DNA from: Phlebiopsis flavidoalba
Lineage: Eukaryota > Basidiomycota > Agaricomycetes > Polyporales > Phanerochaetaceae
DNA: 64,000 bases
Reading direction: 5' to 3'
Assembly: GCA_035772785.1 (NCBI GenBank)
Contig: JAOCPU010000055.1
Location: forward strand, 62,001 to 126,000
Shown here: one piece after another, positions 22,579 to 34,119 of the stretch
Layout: every line of letters starts with the position of its first letter
Numbering within the stretch: position 1 is the first letter of the stretch
Position numbers and translations under genes: made by a program
Notes under the pieces: generated by a model
Database searches by the model: none
Told to the model about the DNA's origin: nothing
The model's input: only the letters and a program-made list of their open reading frames with translations

Positions 22579-25521
22579 TCACCGATCATCCTGGGGAGTG
22601 ACAAATGCTTGCCAATCAAGACGTCTATCGCCTATGTGATTGCGACCAAATATGTGAAATACCGATAAATGACGCATCGTCGGTCTCCCATGAGGGCAGT
22701 TCCACGGTTGGTTCATGGTTCCCATGTGCCGTACGACCTGAGCAACAGCCACAAATATTCAATGACGAGCAGATCAGAGATGAAATCAATTCGCACCGTG
22801 ACCATGTTGTTGCAATTTGAGGGGCATCCCTACCATGACGCTTTTCCTGCACGCTCGCATGGCCGAACATGGCACGTGCTTTACTACATCGAACCATCTG
22901 ACCTTGAGGCGCGTCCCTCAAAAGGTTCAACAGTTCCTCGACAAATCTAGATATTCTTAATGAGCTGCGCTTCCTATGGTTTTTGTTGGGGACTTATAAT
23001 ACCTTTCAAGTCAAAGGACAGTGCTCTTACTGACAGGCTGCGTCACGAGTCTAAGTCTTCGACGGCCGTTGACATCCTCGGTATCAATCTCGAACCCGTT
23101 TTGCCGTAAGACGTCGAGATTGTCTAGAGCGAGATTCTCATCGGATGCTGTTAGCTCAAGAACGTTCGGTCTGAGCGGACATAATGAGCTGAAAGGCTCG
23201 CAGGTAGCAAGGCAAATCTACCTGATGAGGACCTGAGATTCGATGTGTGTCCGTTTGTTGCAAGTCCTCGAAGTTGTATTTCTCATCCGCGGCATGCTGA
23301 TCAACAATAAACAGATCATCCATATTGGTGACACTCATCATGACCTCATGATAACTCTAGGTCTTCGCGTCGACTCGAAGACTGTCTTCTCGGACTATGA
23401 TGAAAAACCGAGATTTGAACTGTCCGAGGACATCATGGTTGAGAAGTCCTCCTTGGAAAGTGACCCGTGAGAGTGCAGTTCTCAGCTTTTCCCGCCTGTC
23501 TTGCACGACGTCGATACCAGCCTCGCGAGTAAGCCAAGCTGTCAATGACTGCAGCGGTGGGAGAGTGCAACAAGCGGATGTTAGCCTCGCCCATTCGGCA
23601 CCACAAAGCAGACGTATAGACCAATACGGTTGAATGTGTGTAGCTTCAGTGTCCTCTAGCTGTGCAGTCTTGACGATCTCCGGGGGTCTAGCTCTCAGGT
23701 TCCGAACGATTTGCAGTCAGGACGACAGGGGCGTGACAGATGGCATCGAGTCCGAAAATGTGCTTGAGTCGGTATCGCCTAGGAATAGACGAGGCATTCC
23801 TATATCAGAATCGCTATCCTGGACTGAATGCAATCTAGCGTCAGCCTCAATTTGGTCCTCGTCTTGGTAAAACAATGGTTGTTGATCGGGTTCCGACACC
23901 TCGTCATGTGCCTCGCCGTGTAGAGATAACTCCGCGGCAGCAGGCTGTGCCTGACTTTCAGTGACTTTCACCGCATAAGTCGAGCGTTCAGGGGAATGCT
24001 TTCGCTCCAAAGCGTCCTAAAAGGATCAAGTCAGCAAGCGTCTACGAGTTAAGGTGTGCACCGACTTTGAGTGCTTGCACTAGATTGTCCTCACTGTGTA
24101 TGAAGATGGTACGTTTGTCTGGACTGACATTGATATCGTGTGAGCCTATAGGACGTCAATCGGCCGTATGCGTGCAATATTCCAGAACTCGTACCGTTTG
24201 GTAGTGAGAAGTTTGCGACAACAAAAGGCATCTGTGTAGCATTGAAGGTCTTGTAAATTTCGTTGAAAGCCTTCTGAACCTGTAGTCAGGTGAGTCGAAG
24301 GCCAGGTGACGGCGGGACGTAGGCTACCTTCGACGGATTACATGGTCGACCGTTGATGAAGAAGAATTGGCGGTCTGACGTACTTCTCCCGCAGTTCAGG
24401 GAAAACTTGGAGATCATCCCGCGCACTGAGACCATTGTGGTGGACCTAGGAGACCTTTAAAGACGATGATTCGAAGTGATCGGGAGCGCAAAACTCACGC
24501 TACGGGATTTCCATCCTTGGACCTACGCAAGATCGACTTGGCCGTTTCGACTTCAAAGGTCAAGTCCAGCTCAACCAAGTTTTCTATCGTTTTGGGGCCC
24601 CAGAGCGCTGATATGGAAGCACGCAGAGTAGGCGTCCCGTCTGTTCGCAACTGCACAGACTTCCGGCTACGGGTTCATTCGTGTCAGGAGATTACGGCGC
24701 CACGAAGGAAGTAGCAAACTCACCCGTTGAGTTGGTTCGACACAGTCAGCCGTACACCACCATTTTCACTTGTACAAGGCACAAGGGCATAGGCATTCAA
24801 CAAGTTGAGGGCTTTCCCGAATTCGCGTTTGGCATTCCGGTCCAACTCTTTCCTACGGACTGGCAATGGTCTGAAGAGGCCCGCAATAGCTACTGTAGTT
24901 CCCCGCTGACGAAAAGATCTCAGATAAATAACATTGCAGTATTCAATGGACGAACTTGTCTCGCGATTTTCCCATCGCAATCTGACACCTTGCCCTGTTT
25001 GTCTAGAACAAGAATGGTACCAACTGGGGCAGTCTCGGCAGTGGTGGTAGTTATAGTGACAGACCCGCTAAGAGCACACAGCGATGCGAGTGCTTCACCG
25101 CGGAACCCAAACGTCACAACAGTGTTCAGGTTATCAAATGAGGCCAGCTTAGACGTGTAATGTTTCATGGCTGCACGGATGTAAGCAGTGATTGAACAAC
25201 GGCACAGGTGAGACTCACCAACGACATCGTAATCTGCAGGTGCAATACCACTGCCATTGTCTATGACTTCAATTGATTCTAGCCCGTGGTCCTTGAACCG
25301 CACCTCTGCCAGCGAAATTGGTAGGTTGTTTGAGCGTACTACAAGACTCACTCACCGATGTTGGTCGCCCCGGCATCCAAACTATTCTCAACAAGCTCTT
25401 TCACTGCGGTCTGCAGATCAATCACAACCTGACCAGAGGTGATTCTGTGCGCAGAAAGCGTGTCAATGGCCTTAATTGAGCGCGTTTCTGAGCTGGTAGC
25501 ATCTTCAGGCTCTGTTCCCAT
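22579..25521 (-). CDS. PMS1: DNA mismatch-repair endonuclease Pms1 (human PMS2 type, MutL family)
   Basis: Start chosen at [10 protein letters not shown] (25521) just before [18 protein letters not shown]. The GHKL ATPase motifs are present: [21 protein letters not shown] and [12 protein letters not shown]. Middle exons give [20 protein letters not shown] and [17 protein letters not shown]. The C-terminal endonuclease motif [12 protein letters not shown] fits DQHAx2Ex4E exactly, and [24 protein letters not shown] and [12 protein letters not shown] complete the metal site. Clear introns: 25306-25355, 25171-25218 and 24906-24955, with several more. Stop TGA at 22579-22581. One extra C near 23.0 kb breaks the frame before DLK. 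With Mlh1 this protein forms MutL-alpha, which nicks the strand to be repaired in the nucleus. The variable linker (24.0-23.7 kb) is acidic and serine-rich. Confidence 0.93.
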
Positions 25522-26062
25522 ACAACCCAGTCCCACGCGTGAATGGAGTCGTGACTTTGCTTATTCAAGCACACCAAGTGAGTGTTGTTAGAGAATATGT
25601 TAGATGAGGTCGCGCTATGACACTAGATATGTTGAGGATGGTGGCTGGCCAAAAGCAGCCGCAACGAGGGAGGTGCTGCGTGACCGTGATGGTGGCAGGT
25701 TACACGTGACATGCGTGACGTGACGGAATGTTGCTGTTCGTCACGCCATTCCCTGGATTTTTGGTTTTTGTGGAGACGAAGTTATTCCCAAAATGTCCTC
25801 AGTACATGGGTCCAACATTAGCATACGGGTCGGCGTTTGCTGGAGACGCTCTTTAACTCGGTACGGAAGAATATCAGCAAGGAAAACTACAAATGCATGA
25901 GCATTGATTTTACGAGTCAAAAATGGTCGAGACGGTAGTTACCATCACGACTGGCAGCGCATGCAAAAGCCCTACATGAGGGAGAGTGCGTTATATTAGT
26001 AAGTATATGTCGAGCGGTAGAGGAATGCCTCACAAATGAAACCATGTTTAAGATAAAGGTAG
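25522..26062. other. Intergenic region upstream of PMS1
   Basis: No coding signature on either strand. It presumably contains the PMS1 promoter on the minus-strand side and the 3' end of the membrane-protein gene, but I see no distinct element. Confidence 0.4.
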
Positions 26063-27098
26063 CTAACGAAGTAGCCGAACCCTTGCCGGTAAAGTCGAAG
26101 CCATAGAGGCGAGTTGCTGATGACCTTCACACGGATACGATAACAGCGCGACGAGTGTGGCGACGAGAACGGACAAAGTCAGACGTATCGATCGCTGTGG
26201 TACCACACAATGAGGTTTTGCCCAAAGAACCAGCAGATTCGGGAGGAAAGTACTGTAAAGAAAGAATGGTATCGGTCCAGCAGGACCCAAAGCATATCTC
26301 GCATGTAACCTGATGGCAGAGTCAAGCCATTGCGTAGACCAAAAGGGGACAAAAAACGCATACAAATATGAACGCTTGTTGGGGCAAAACCCTGCAACTT
26401 TGACTGTCCACGGTGTGAACACTATTACTAATGAGTCCCCTACGGCCCAGTGACCTTAGCCCGCAGTGCACAAGCAAGAAAAAGTATGATCGGCAGATCT
26501 TGCTACGCCAGAGTGTATAGGCTGAAATATGAGAGTTTGTGTGAGCCCAGCGTCAAGGTGTTGAGGTAAATGCGAGAATAAGAGGCCACTACACGATCGT
26601 AGTAAAAGTATTTCATGCTGGCCACAAAAATCATTGCGGCACATCCTACAAACTGTAATCTGACGGTCAGGTATTTCGAGTTTACTAGAGGGTACATACC
26701 TAAACCCAGACAAGGTTTGATTTAGCAGCTGAACGAGGTTCGGATCATATGTCGCCAATCTTGAGACTGAACAAAAACACCATACGGTCCACATTCCTGT
26801 AATTGGCTGTCATGGGATCAATGATTACTGCTGTGTGGTCCATGATACGTGCAACTCACAAACCAATGATAGAGGCTAGAAGGCAAATAGCGAAGCACCA
26901 AAGTATGGGTATCTCTATGGCAGCAGCACCTTTTGTGAATGTAGAGGAAGCGAGTCTTCCGACGTAATACACACCATAGTCCATCGTGGTTTTAAGCCGT
27001 GCTCGGAGCAAACGCAAACTCGACATGGATACAATGTTTGGTGTATTTGGAAGAAGTGCCAACTGCGACAGTGTAAGCCCTGTCGCGATTATCTTCAA
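26063..27098 (-). CDS. Polytopic membrane protein, family not recognised
   Basis: Several minus-strand frames in a row are strongly hydrophobic. The first (from 27098) reads SLRLLRARLKTTMDYGVYYV and then IPILWCFAICLLASIIG, with a donor gtttgtgag and acceptor ttacag near 26.8 kb leading to DPNLVQLLNQTLSGF. Later pieces include FVGCAAMIFVASMKYFYY and RSYLYAFFVPFWSTQWLDSA followed by FFLYSTFLPNLLVLWAK. This suggests four or more membrane spans. Frame slips prevent a full model and I cannot name the family. The ATG at 27098 is the first in the frame but may not be the true start. Confidence 0.45.
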
Positions 27099-27220
27099 GG
27101 AAGGCTAGAGCTCACCATGTTACACCAAAAATGACCATATGTTGACCTTTTTCCGCGAAGGCCTTTCCTGAGTATTCTCAAGTGTGCATCAAGTAGGCCG
27201 ACCATTCATCCAGCTTCACT

Positions 27221-27656
27221 ATGGCATCCGTAAAACGTCGGAGAGTCGTTTTTGAGACCCAGAAATCAAAGCTTGCTATACAGCGGAGTGAGGCGGAGGC
27301 GTGTACAGAGAAGGAGGGTATCGGGATGAGTGTCGAGGGTTTATGGAAAGATATTCCCCGCTCCCCCCACCGACGCGTCTAAGTACTTCTAGAGACTCGG
27401 GGAAGACGCGGGCAGCAGGCCATCCCTTAGTCTACCGGAACTTTGTTTTTGGTCAGAGTAGACAGAGCCCCGGACTCGTTTGTTTTTGGACTCGCCACGA
27501 TCGTGACCCTCGCCCGCTCGACCGTAGAAAACGGTGGCAAAGCGCGTGCGGTAACAGTTTCGAACATATCCGAGCAAAAAGTCATCTGTATTGAGAAGGA
27601 GATCCAGGTTGATAAGGTTGGTGTGAAGCTTTGGGCGGCCGTCCAGGGAGGGTAAG
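27221..27656 (+). CDS. Hypothetical protein
   Basis: An ATG at 27221 opens MASVKRRRVVFETQKSKLAI, continuing through GIGMSVEGLWKDIPRSPHRR to a stop caused by a frame change in a C-rich run. A second frame continues as SFVFGLATIVTLARSTVENG, then ARAVTVSNISEQKVICIEKE and DKVGVKLWAAVQGG. The alternation resembles beta-strand repeats, but I cannot assign a fold. It is transcribed away from the membrane-protein gene. Confidence 0.42.
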
Positions 27657-30600
27657 GTCGAGGTTTACGATCAAAAGAGAGATACAACCGAGGCATGTGT
27701 ATTGTACAGCGTCAGCTGGAGAGACACTCGGCGTCGTCGTCATCGGCCCGTAACAGTGGGTTCAGCTTGGGATCGTCGCAGCGCCGAGGGTTTTGAACAC
27801 AACATGCGCGTATAACACGTCGTACGTGAGTGCGCTCGGGCATCTTTGGGAAAAAGGTCATTCAGTCACCATTGCATCCGGGAAATGTCTTGGAGACGCC
27901 ATTATACTAGATAGACAGCTCACATGAGTACTCGATGGCGCGAAACTTAACCTCCAAGCGCAGAGGAGAGGATAGTATCGGCGCGCCCGGGCAAGTCGAG
28001 GTCGGTGAAGCACCGAAGCACGAGCGGCAACGGAGATAGAGGAGAACGCGATTGCGAGGCCGTAGTTACCGTATACTGAGTGATCACTGACTGATAGCAG
28101 TTGTTATCCTGTCCAAAAGCAAAGAAATGTCGCATTTCAGCAGAGGGCTCCGTTCCGGTGTTTTATAAACCGTCCACAGCTGCCCGCTGGTGGCGTGAGG
28201 AGGTTCAAGATGACTCCAACGATTTTTTTGGCTGGACAACGCAGTGTCGCATCTACAGATAAAAATGTGGAACGCCCTTGAACTTACATCAGGCTAGCAA
28301 GCTGGAATCGTTAACATAAATCTGCCCAAAGCGCATCACCAATGTGTCGACCTTCGAGCTGATGATGAATCCAGAAAGGAGACAAGTTTTCGGGGGGGTC
28401 CCGAGATAGCTATTTGAATTCGCACTGATGGCCTGTGGCAAGACTCATGCCACCAAGTTCCTCAACCTGAATCCTCGCCCATACTCGTCACACACAATAG
28501 CTCGTACCCACCGTGCCGTTGCTCATCCGGTCCCTCGAGATAATGTCAGCGGACTCGCACTGCGTCATTCCGGGCAAGCAGTGTCAAAAGATAGCATCAT
28601 TCCACGAACGTCGTCGCTATCGAACGGCTCTCCCACTCGCCATCGGACTGCGAACGTGGCACTCCAACCCACTTGCAATTGTGTAGCTTTTCCGGGTTCA
28701 ATAACAACTTGGTCGCCTCCAACCCCCTCCTCGACAACGGTAGCAGCCTGCAAAAGTCCTGCACCATAACGACTTGTACGCAGGTCGAGGTTGGAGTCGT
28801 CAGCCCGTTCAAAGGCCGGAAGTAGTCACTGGGTCATAGCATTACCGAGGGCCGCACTGAGGTGCTATCGGACTTCTATCAAGACCCTGGGAGACACCAC
28901 TCTCGCACGCCGTGCGTGCAATTACCGCAGTCCAACGATTTCCACGCTGGACGTATAAAGCTAGCAAGATCATCACGGTCGACGAAGACCTGTAAGCTTT
29001 GGGGGTCAGCGGGAGGATTATACGAGGAGGCTTCTTCGATGGGAGTATATAACAGTACCGGCCTTTGTCACACGCACCACGTCTCCGCTCTCCGTATCGG
29101 TTCCATGAGTTCCCACCTAGAGCGTGATTCGGAAGACATACAAGCTGATATACGACATGCGCGCAGTGCCTGCCGCTCTGTCTTGTCTACCCCAGTTAGA
29201 CCACACCATCCCGATCTTATGACAGTTTTGACGAGCGAGGTCTATCCCCCGTCATAACTAGCTAAACACCACAGCGGCACGAATCCGGGGTTGTCTTACC
29301 AACACTCGCTCCCCCCTATCCCCCCTTCCACACGACGATTTCGCACAGACTACATTCTCACACACATGTGACTCTCCCCCTCAGTGTTGTACCACTTGCG
29401 ACGCACCCTCGTGCGGTCGTTTAGGCGGCCACAAGCACACGGACGACCAGAATACTGGGGGACCGCCGCCCACCCCCCCGTACATGGTCTGGTTCCATCC
29501 CAAGCGTCCCTGAGTAATCGTTACGGCTGATAGGCGGTTCAAGGGACGGGTTCACGATGCCTGGCATAAGCTTAACAACCTCCGACAACCCTGCGGGGTT
29601 CTCATCCGACGCAGTGTACACGTTGTCTACGTCGATCCCCTGTGGGTGTCTCCCGGTCGTTTCCCGCATGACATAAACAGCAGCCGACCTGAACCAGGCG
29701 CAATCGCGTACTCGCTCTTTAAGTCACCCTCAATCGCTCTCCTACTCAGGCGTCCCTACTGGACGCCATTTGTGGTCTCGGGTCCATATATACATACGCC
29801 AGGCGTCGATTCGCGGCCTTATGTCCGAAGATCGCCCTATCCGCAGATGTGGCAACTTATGTCCCCTCCGGAAACAAAAAAGCACCAAAAGAATTAAACC
29901 AGCTGGGTGAGAGAAAGCCCCTCGTGCATTGTAGCGATTGCTTAATCTCAGATGGGAGGCGACGTGAATGCGAAGGTATGGGCTTTCGCAATGGGTGGAC
30001 CGGAGAAATGCGCGCAGCGACCATTTACGATGAATTTTCCGGCGCATCGATAGGCATTTGTTAAACTGGGAAAGAACCTTCGTAGTTCGTCTGCTACTCC
30101 CTCACACATAGCGTTCCCCCCCCCCAAAAAATCCCTGCTTCAAAATCACTGCCTTCGATGGCGTCAGCCTGTATTCTCCGTCATGCGTCTCAGTCCAACC
30201 GCCTCCCTCAATCCTTGGCTCAGGAACAGGAAGTAGGTCGCATAAACGCAAGCTCTCCGCGGCCAATCGGCAAAAACCGGGTTAATTTTGAGCAAACCAC
30301 GAGAAACCACAACCGAGATGTGGCAGCCTCCTCCGATTTGCTACATAACTAACGCATACACACGATTCATATCTGACCTGAATTCCGAATGTTCGTCATC
30401 GTCCATTGTCACATTTCGCGCCAAAAACTTAACCCTCGTCCTTCGCCTTCTCTTTGTCACCGGCTCTAATCGGAACAAAGTGAAACAACAAAACCCTCGT
30501 CCGCGAGAGATGACATGGCGAGAAAAAAAGCCGACCATAGCTCGCATTGGCTGTTCTTGAAGTAGCAAATGCTCTTTCTCACTCCCGTTAAAAAACCCCC

Positions 30601-31473
30601 TACCAAAACTAAAAAGACAAGCCGAGGCCCGTCTGCCTCATGATCCTCCCAGGCGATACCCCCACCGACCTCCACTCCTGTTTTTCCCAAATAACCACGG
30701 ACGGCTACATATGGACCGTTCATGCTAAACCGTATAACTCGCTAGAAGAGCTGGCGCGGTATATGGAGTTTGTGGCGTCGCAGACGTTGTTCTCCTCCGC
30801 CGACTCCGGGACGTGATGCAGACAACACCTCCCCCCCCACCCCACCCCCAATTAGCACGCACACCCGAAGAAAAGTGATAACATTGTGTATCATACTCCA
30901 TGAGGCGATGACCCGCGTCTGTGAGTGTGGAGATGGGAATTGCAAATTTTTTTTTCCCCCCCCCGCCATCGCTTTGCACGAGGGGACGCTGATAGTTCTA
31001 GTCCTTCAGGCCCTGTGCTTGTATTGCGATGATCCGTAGTTGTACTATCACAAGCTATTCCTTTACTCTCACGATTCGTTCGGCCAGTGATCGCAATTTA
31101 GCAGGCGAAGGTGCTTTTGGAATCAAATACAAACCCATAACAAACCCCACTACCACCGCCGATCAGAGTGACGTGTCATAATGTCCTTTGAGACTTGACT
31201 TGCTCCGGGGCGTGACATCACCACGCCACCTGCAAAACAAGGTGCTCTGCTCTCCAGTATTGATGTGGCTCCAGAGCCAAAGTTCACACGACGTCAGAGT
31301 GACCGCGCCTACTTGGTGAGGTGTTGTCTATATAGTGTTCGTGCTCTGGAGTGAGAGCCCCTCCCAACACTTTACGCTCTTACGACCATCCACACGACCA
31401 CCACGGTTCATCCAGACCACTCATCCACACAAACCCCTATTTCCCTTTTACATCTCTTGAATCCATCAACATC
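27657..31473. other. About 3.8 kb without a secure gene; C- and T-runs
   Basis: Frames of 113 and 131 codons (28428-28769 and 28862-29257, plus) and minus-strand frames at 28.81-28.57 kb (for example GKATQLQVGWSATFAVRW) occur but cannot be linked to families. Homopolymer-rich patches lie at 30118-30124 (C), 30829-30850 (C-rich) and 30947-30962 (T8-C8). I see no clear repeat or RNA gene. Confidence 0.4.
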
Positions 31474-34119
31474 ATGTCTGGACTTTCCTCCTCTCTCTGC
31501 TGAGCCCGGTACCCCCGCAGCCGATAAGTTCGGCCGCTAGCAGACGACCACGCGCTCGAGCCCAGCCCTCCCACCCACCCCTGGCAAACCAAACGATGAA
31601 CCCTACCACACGCCAACCGTCTTCGAGGAGAAGCGAACCCGAGCGCCCAGGCACTACTTAACTGCCGACGCGTTCGCTGATACCCGCGCCGCCTCCACAG
31701 TTGAGGAACGCACACCCAGCCAGGACATTTCCGGCGCGTTCCCCCAATACCCGACATGAGCTCACCAATCGATACTTGGCCACGGACGTGTTATGCACGA
31801 CCGCCAGCCGTATAAGTCCTCGCCGTAACCAAACGGTTGACACAGACCGTTCAAGACAACTCCTTGGCAAAGCGCGACAAACTTATCCAATACACACCAC
31901 TCGCTTGCGTGGAGACCCGTCGGATCGTACCTCCCCAAGAACGTCGTAGACACCGTTTCGGGATACATTCGCCACCGTACAGTTGTGCCTCACTTTATAT
32001 TGTGGTCGGCGTGTCACCAACCCCTCTGACCAATAGTGTACAGCCGGCTACGTTACCAACCCTCAGGGGGATGTCCAGGGCGAATCGCACGAGAACGAAC
32101 ACCTCATCCACGCCAAGTACTCTCCCATCCACTCCGAACTCACCGGACACCTCCGGCTGTGCGAGCACAACCGGGTTTAGGCGGGGCTGGAGCTTCTTCA
32201 CTGGGTCCTTTATCACCCGACGAAAAGCGGTCTGATCACTAAAGCGTCCCCTCGCTCCATCTGAGGACGCCTTACACCACTTTCTTGAGGATCCGATCCC
32301 ACCCCGCAACTGCTGGCCGCCGACACGCCTGGCAGCCGTCACACCGACCAGAACTAGCCGCCGGCGCCTGCGCACGTTTTTTCCCCCCCCCGTGACGCGC
32401 CACACCACCCTAGGCGGATACTGGCCGGAACCAAATAAGTTAGAAGGCTCGAAGTCGCAACTGTCCATCGGCGTTGAGCCTTTCCAGACTTCGGCAATAT
32501 TTGCCTAACAATATGCTGAGACCACTGTTGTTACGCTCCGCGGGCCCCCCGCCTCGACTCGGGCTTTCCCCGGCGCAACCAAAGTACTCTCTGCCCTTGT
32601 CATGACACCTATGAGTCCTAATCTGGTGGCGCCAAAGTCCCGTTTGCGCTGAGCATCTCGTTCGGCGGTGTAGTGTTTGCCCTCCCAAGGAAAACGCCTG
32701 CACCATGAGGCAGGCACCCATCCCCACTGTGTGCGACCATCCCGCGCTGTGCATCCCTGGAGCAACACCCGTGGCGCCACCAACGCCACCTCGACATCTG
32801 TTGGCACGCACCGCCAAGGACCTACGATGCTGCTACTCTCCCAAGCCAGGATGACCTCCACCGGCGTCAGCGGCGTGTGTTGGATCGCTCCAAGGCAAAG
32901 CCGGCGAGGAAGGATGTCGCAGTATTGCCTCACGACGCGCGCCTCTATGGATCTGGCTGGGGCCTGGGTGCTGCTGCATTTGGTACTTGGTTAAGGCAGG
33001 CTTTCTTGCTCTTGGGTTACAATTGTCTAACTATCATTCAGGTGCTGCTGTGACGTCCATTGCCCCTCTCCCGCGAGGCGATCCCGGCGCGTCAACCATG
33101 GCGGACCGAGCGAAGTAGCCAGTGGCGCAGGCGCTCTCTCCCGGAATAGCAACACTGAGGGCTGCTGTCGCAATCCCACCGGACGAGATGTTTGGCACTG
33201 CTAAGTTCTGTCAGCTCACCCGTACTGGACAAGCACGTCGGCGAAGACGCTGCCATGGCCAAGCGACTTGCCAAAAAAAAGAATGGTGCCAGCGTCGACA
33301 GTGGGTCGTCGAAGCCTCAAGAAACCCCCGCTTCCACACCAAACCATCGAAAAGATCACCTCTGCGCACTAAGGGTCCCCATGCCCAACAATGGTGTCGA
33401 GTTATCTATTCAAGGATTTCGTCATAGGGACACCCCCCCCAAGCTGTTTGGACGTCTACACCGACGCGCACGTGCCGCGCGATTCTGCTGCTTGCATCAT
33501 TCCGATGGAAATGCAGCAATCCGGCCTGCCTCTGCCAGATGCACGCACAGATGCTTCGGGGGCTGTCATGGATGAAAGCTACCCGCTCCGGAAGGAAAGT
33601 GCTGGGCAGCCAGCAGGAGCGCAAGGCAGGAGGGACAATGAAACCCTCAACTGCGGAGCAAATTTGCTGCAGGCCTAAATCTTGCCTCTCCGCGCGCAAC
33701 GCATCCGTGCTCGGGCCGGACTCCGGTCGCTATGCGATGATCAACGACGTCCCACGTTGGCACGGATGGATACAAGCATGGCCAAATGGTTAGTCCGATA
33801 TTGACGTCCGTGTGTTTCTGCCTTTAGCCCATCCGCCCAGATGTTTGAGCTTCGATGCTGACTTTCTATCTTTTAGGGCGATGGCTACGACACCGACTAC
33901 CATACCCCGCTGAGCTTCACCCTCTCGATGCACAACTACTCGAAAGAGCACGCCGAGCAGGAGAAGGAGAAGGAGCCCGGTCGCCGAGAGGACAGCGAGA
34001 AGTCAGCTTACCGTGCCAAGCACGCTGACAGCAAGCAGGCCTCCCACGCGGAATTGGCACCGGCTCTGCCCACCGACAATGATGACGATCAAAGGGGGCC
34101 CAAGAATGATGCATAGCGT
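31474..34119 (+). CDS. Hypothetical protein, possibly several exons
   Basis: The N-terminus is convincing: ATG at 31474 gives MSGLSSSLSAEPGTPAADKF once one base is skipped in a CTCTCTGC run, then SSPALPPTPGKPNDEPYHTP, TVFEEKRTRAPRHYLTADAF and STVEERTPSQDISGAFPQYP. Further plus-strand stretches are KRDKLIQYTPLA, VGSYLPKNVVDTVSGYIR (31.88-31.98 kb), YGSGWGLGAAAFGTW (32.95 kb) and, at about 33.9 kb, SFTLSMHNYSKEHAEQEKEK with a charged tail. Whether these belong to one gene is uncertain. The acidic, Pro/Ser-rich start and later glycine/aromatic stretch could suit a membrane-anchored protein, but I do not recognise the family. Confidence 0.4.

Noticed and set aside
30725..30979. Gly-rich frames near 30.8-30.95 kb
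   Set aside because: They come from C- and T-runs read on the minus strand and have no other support.
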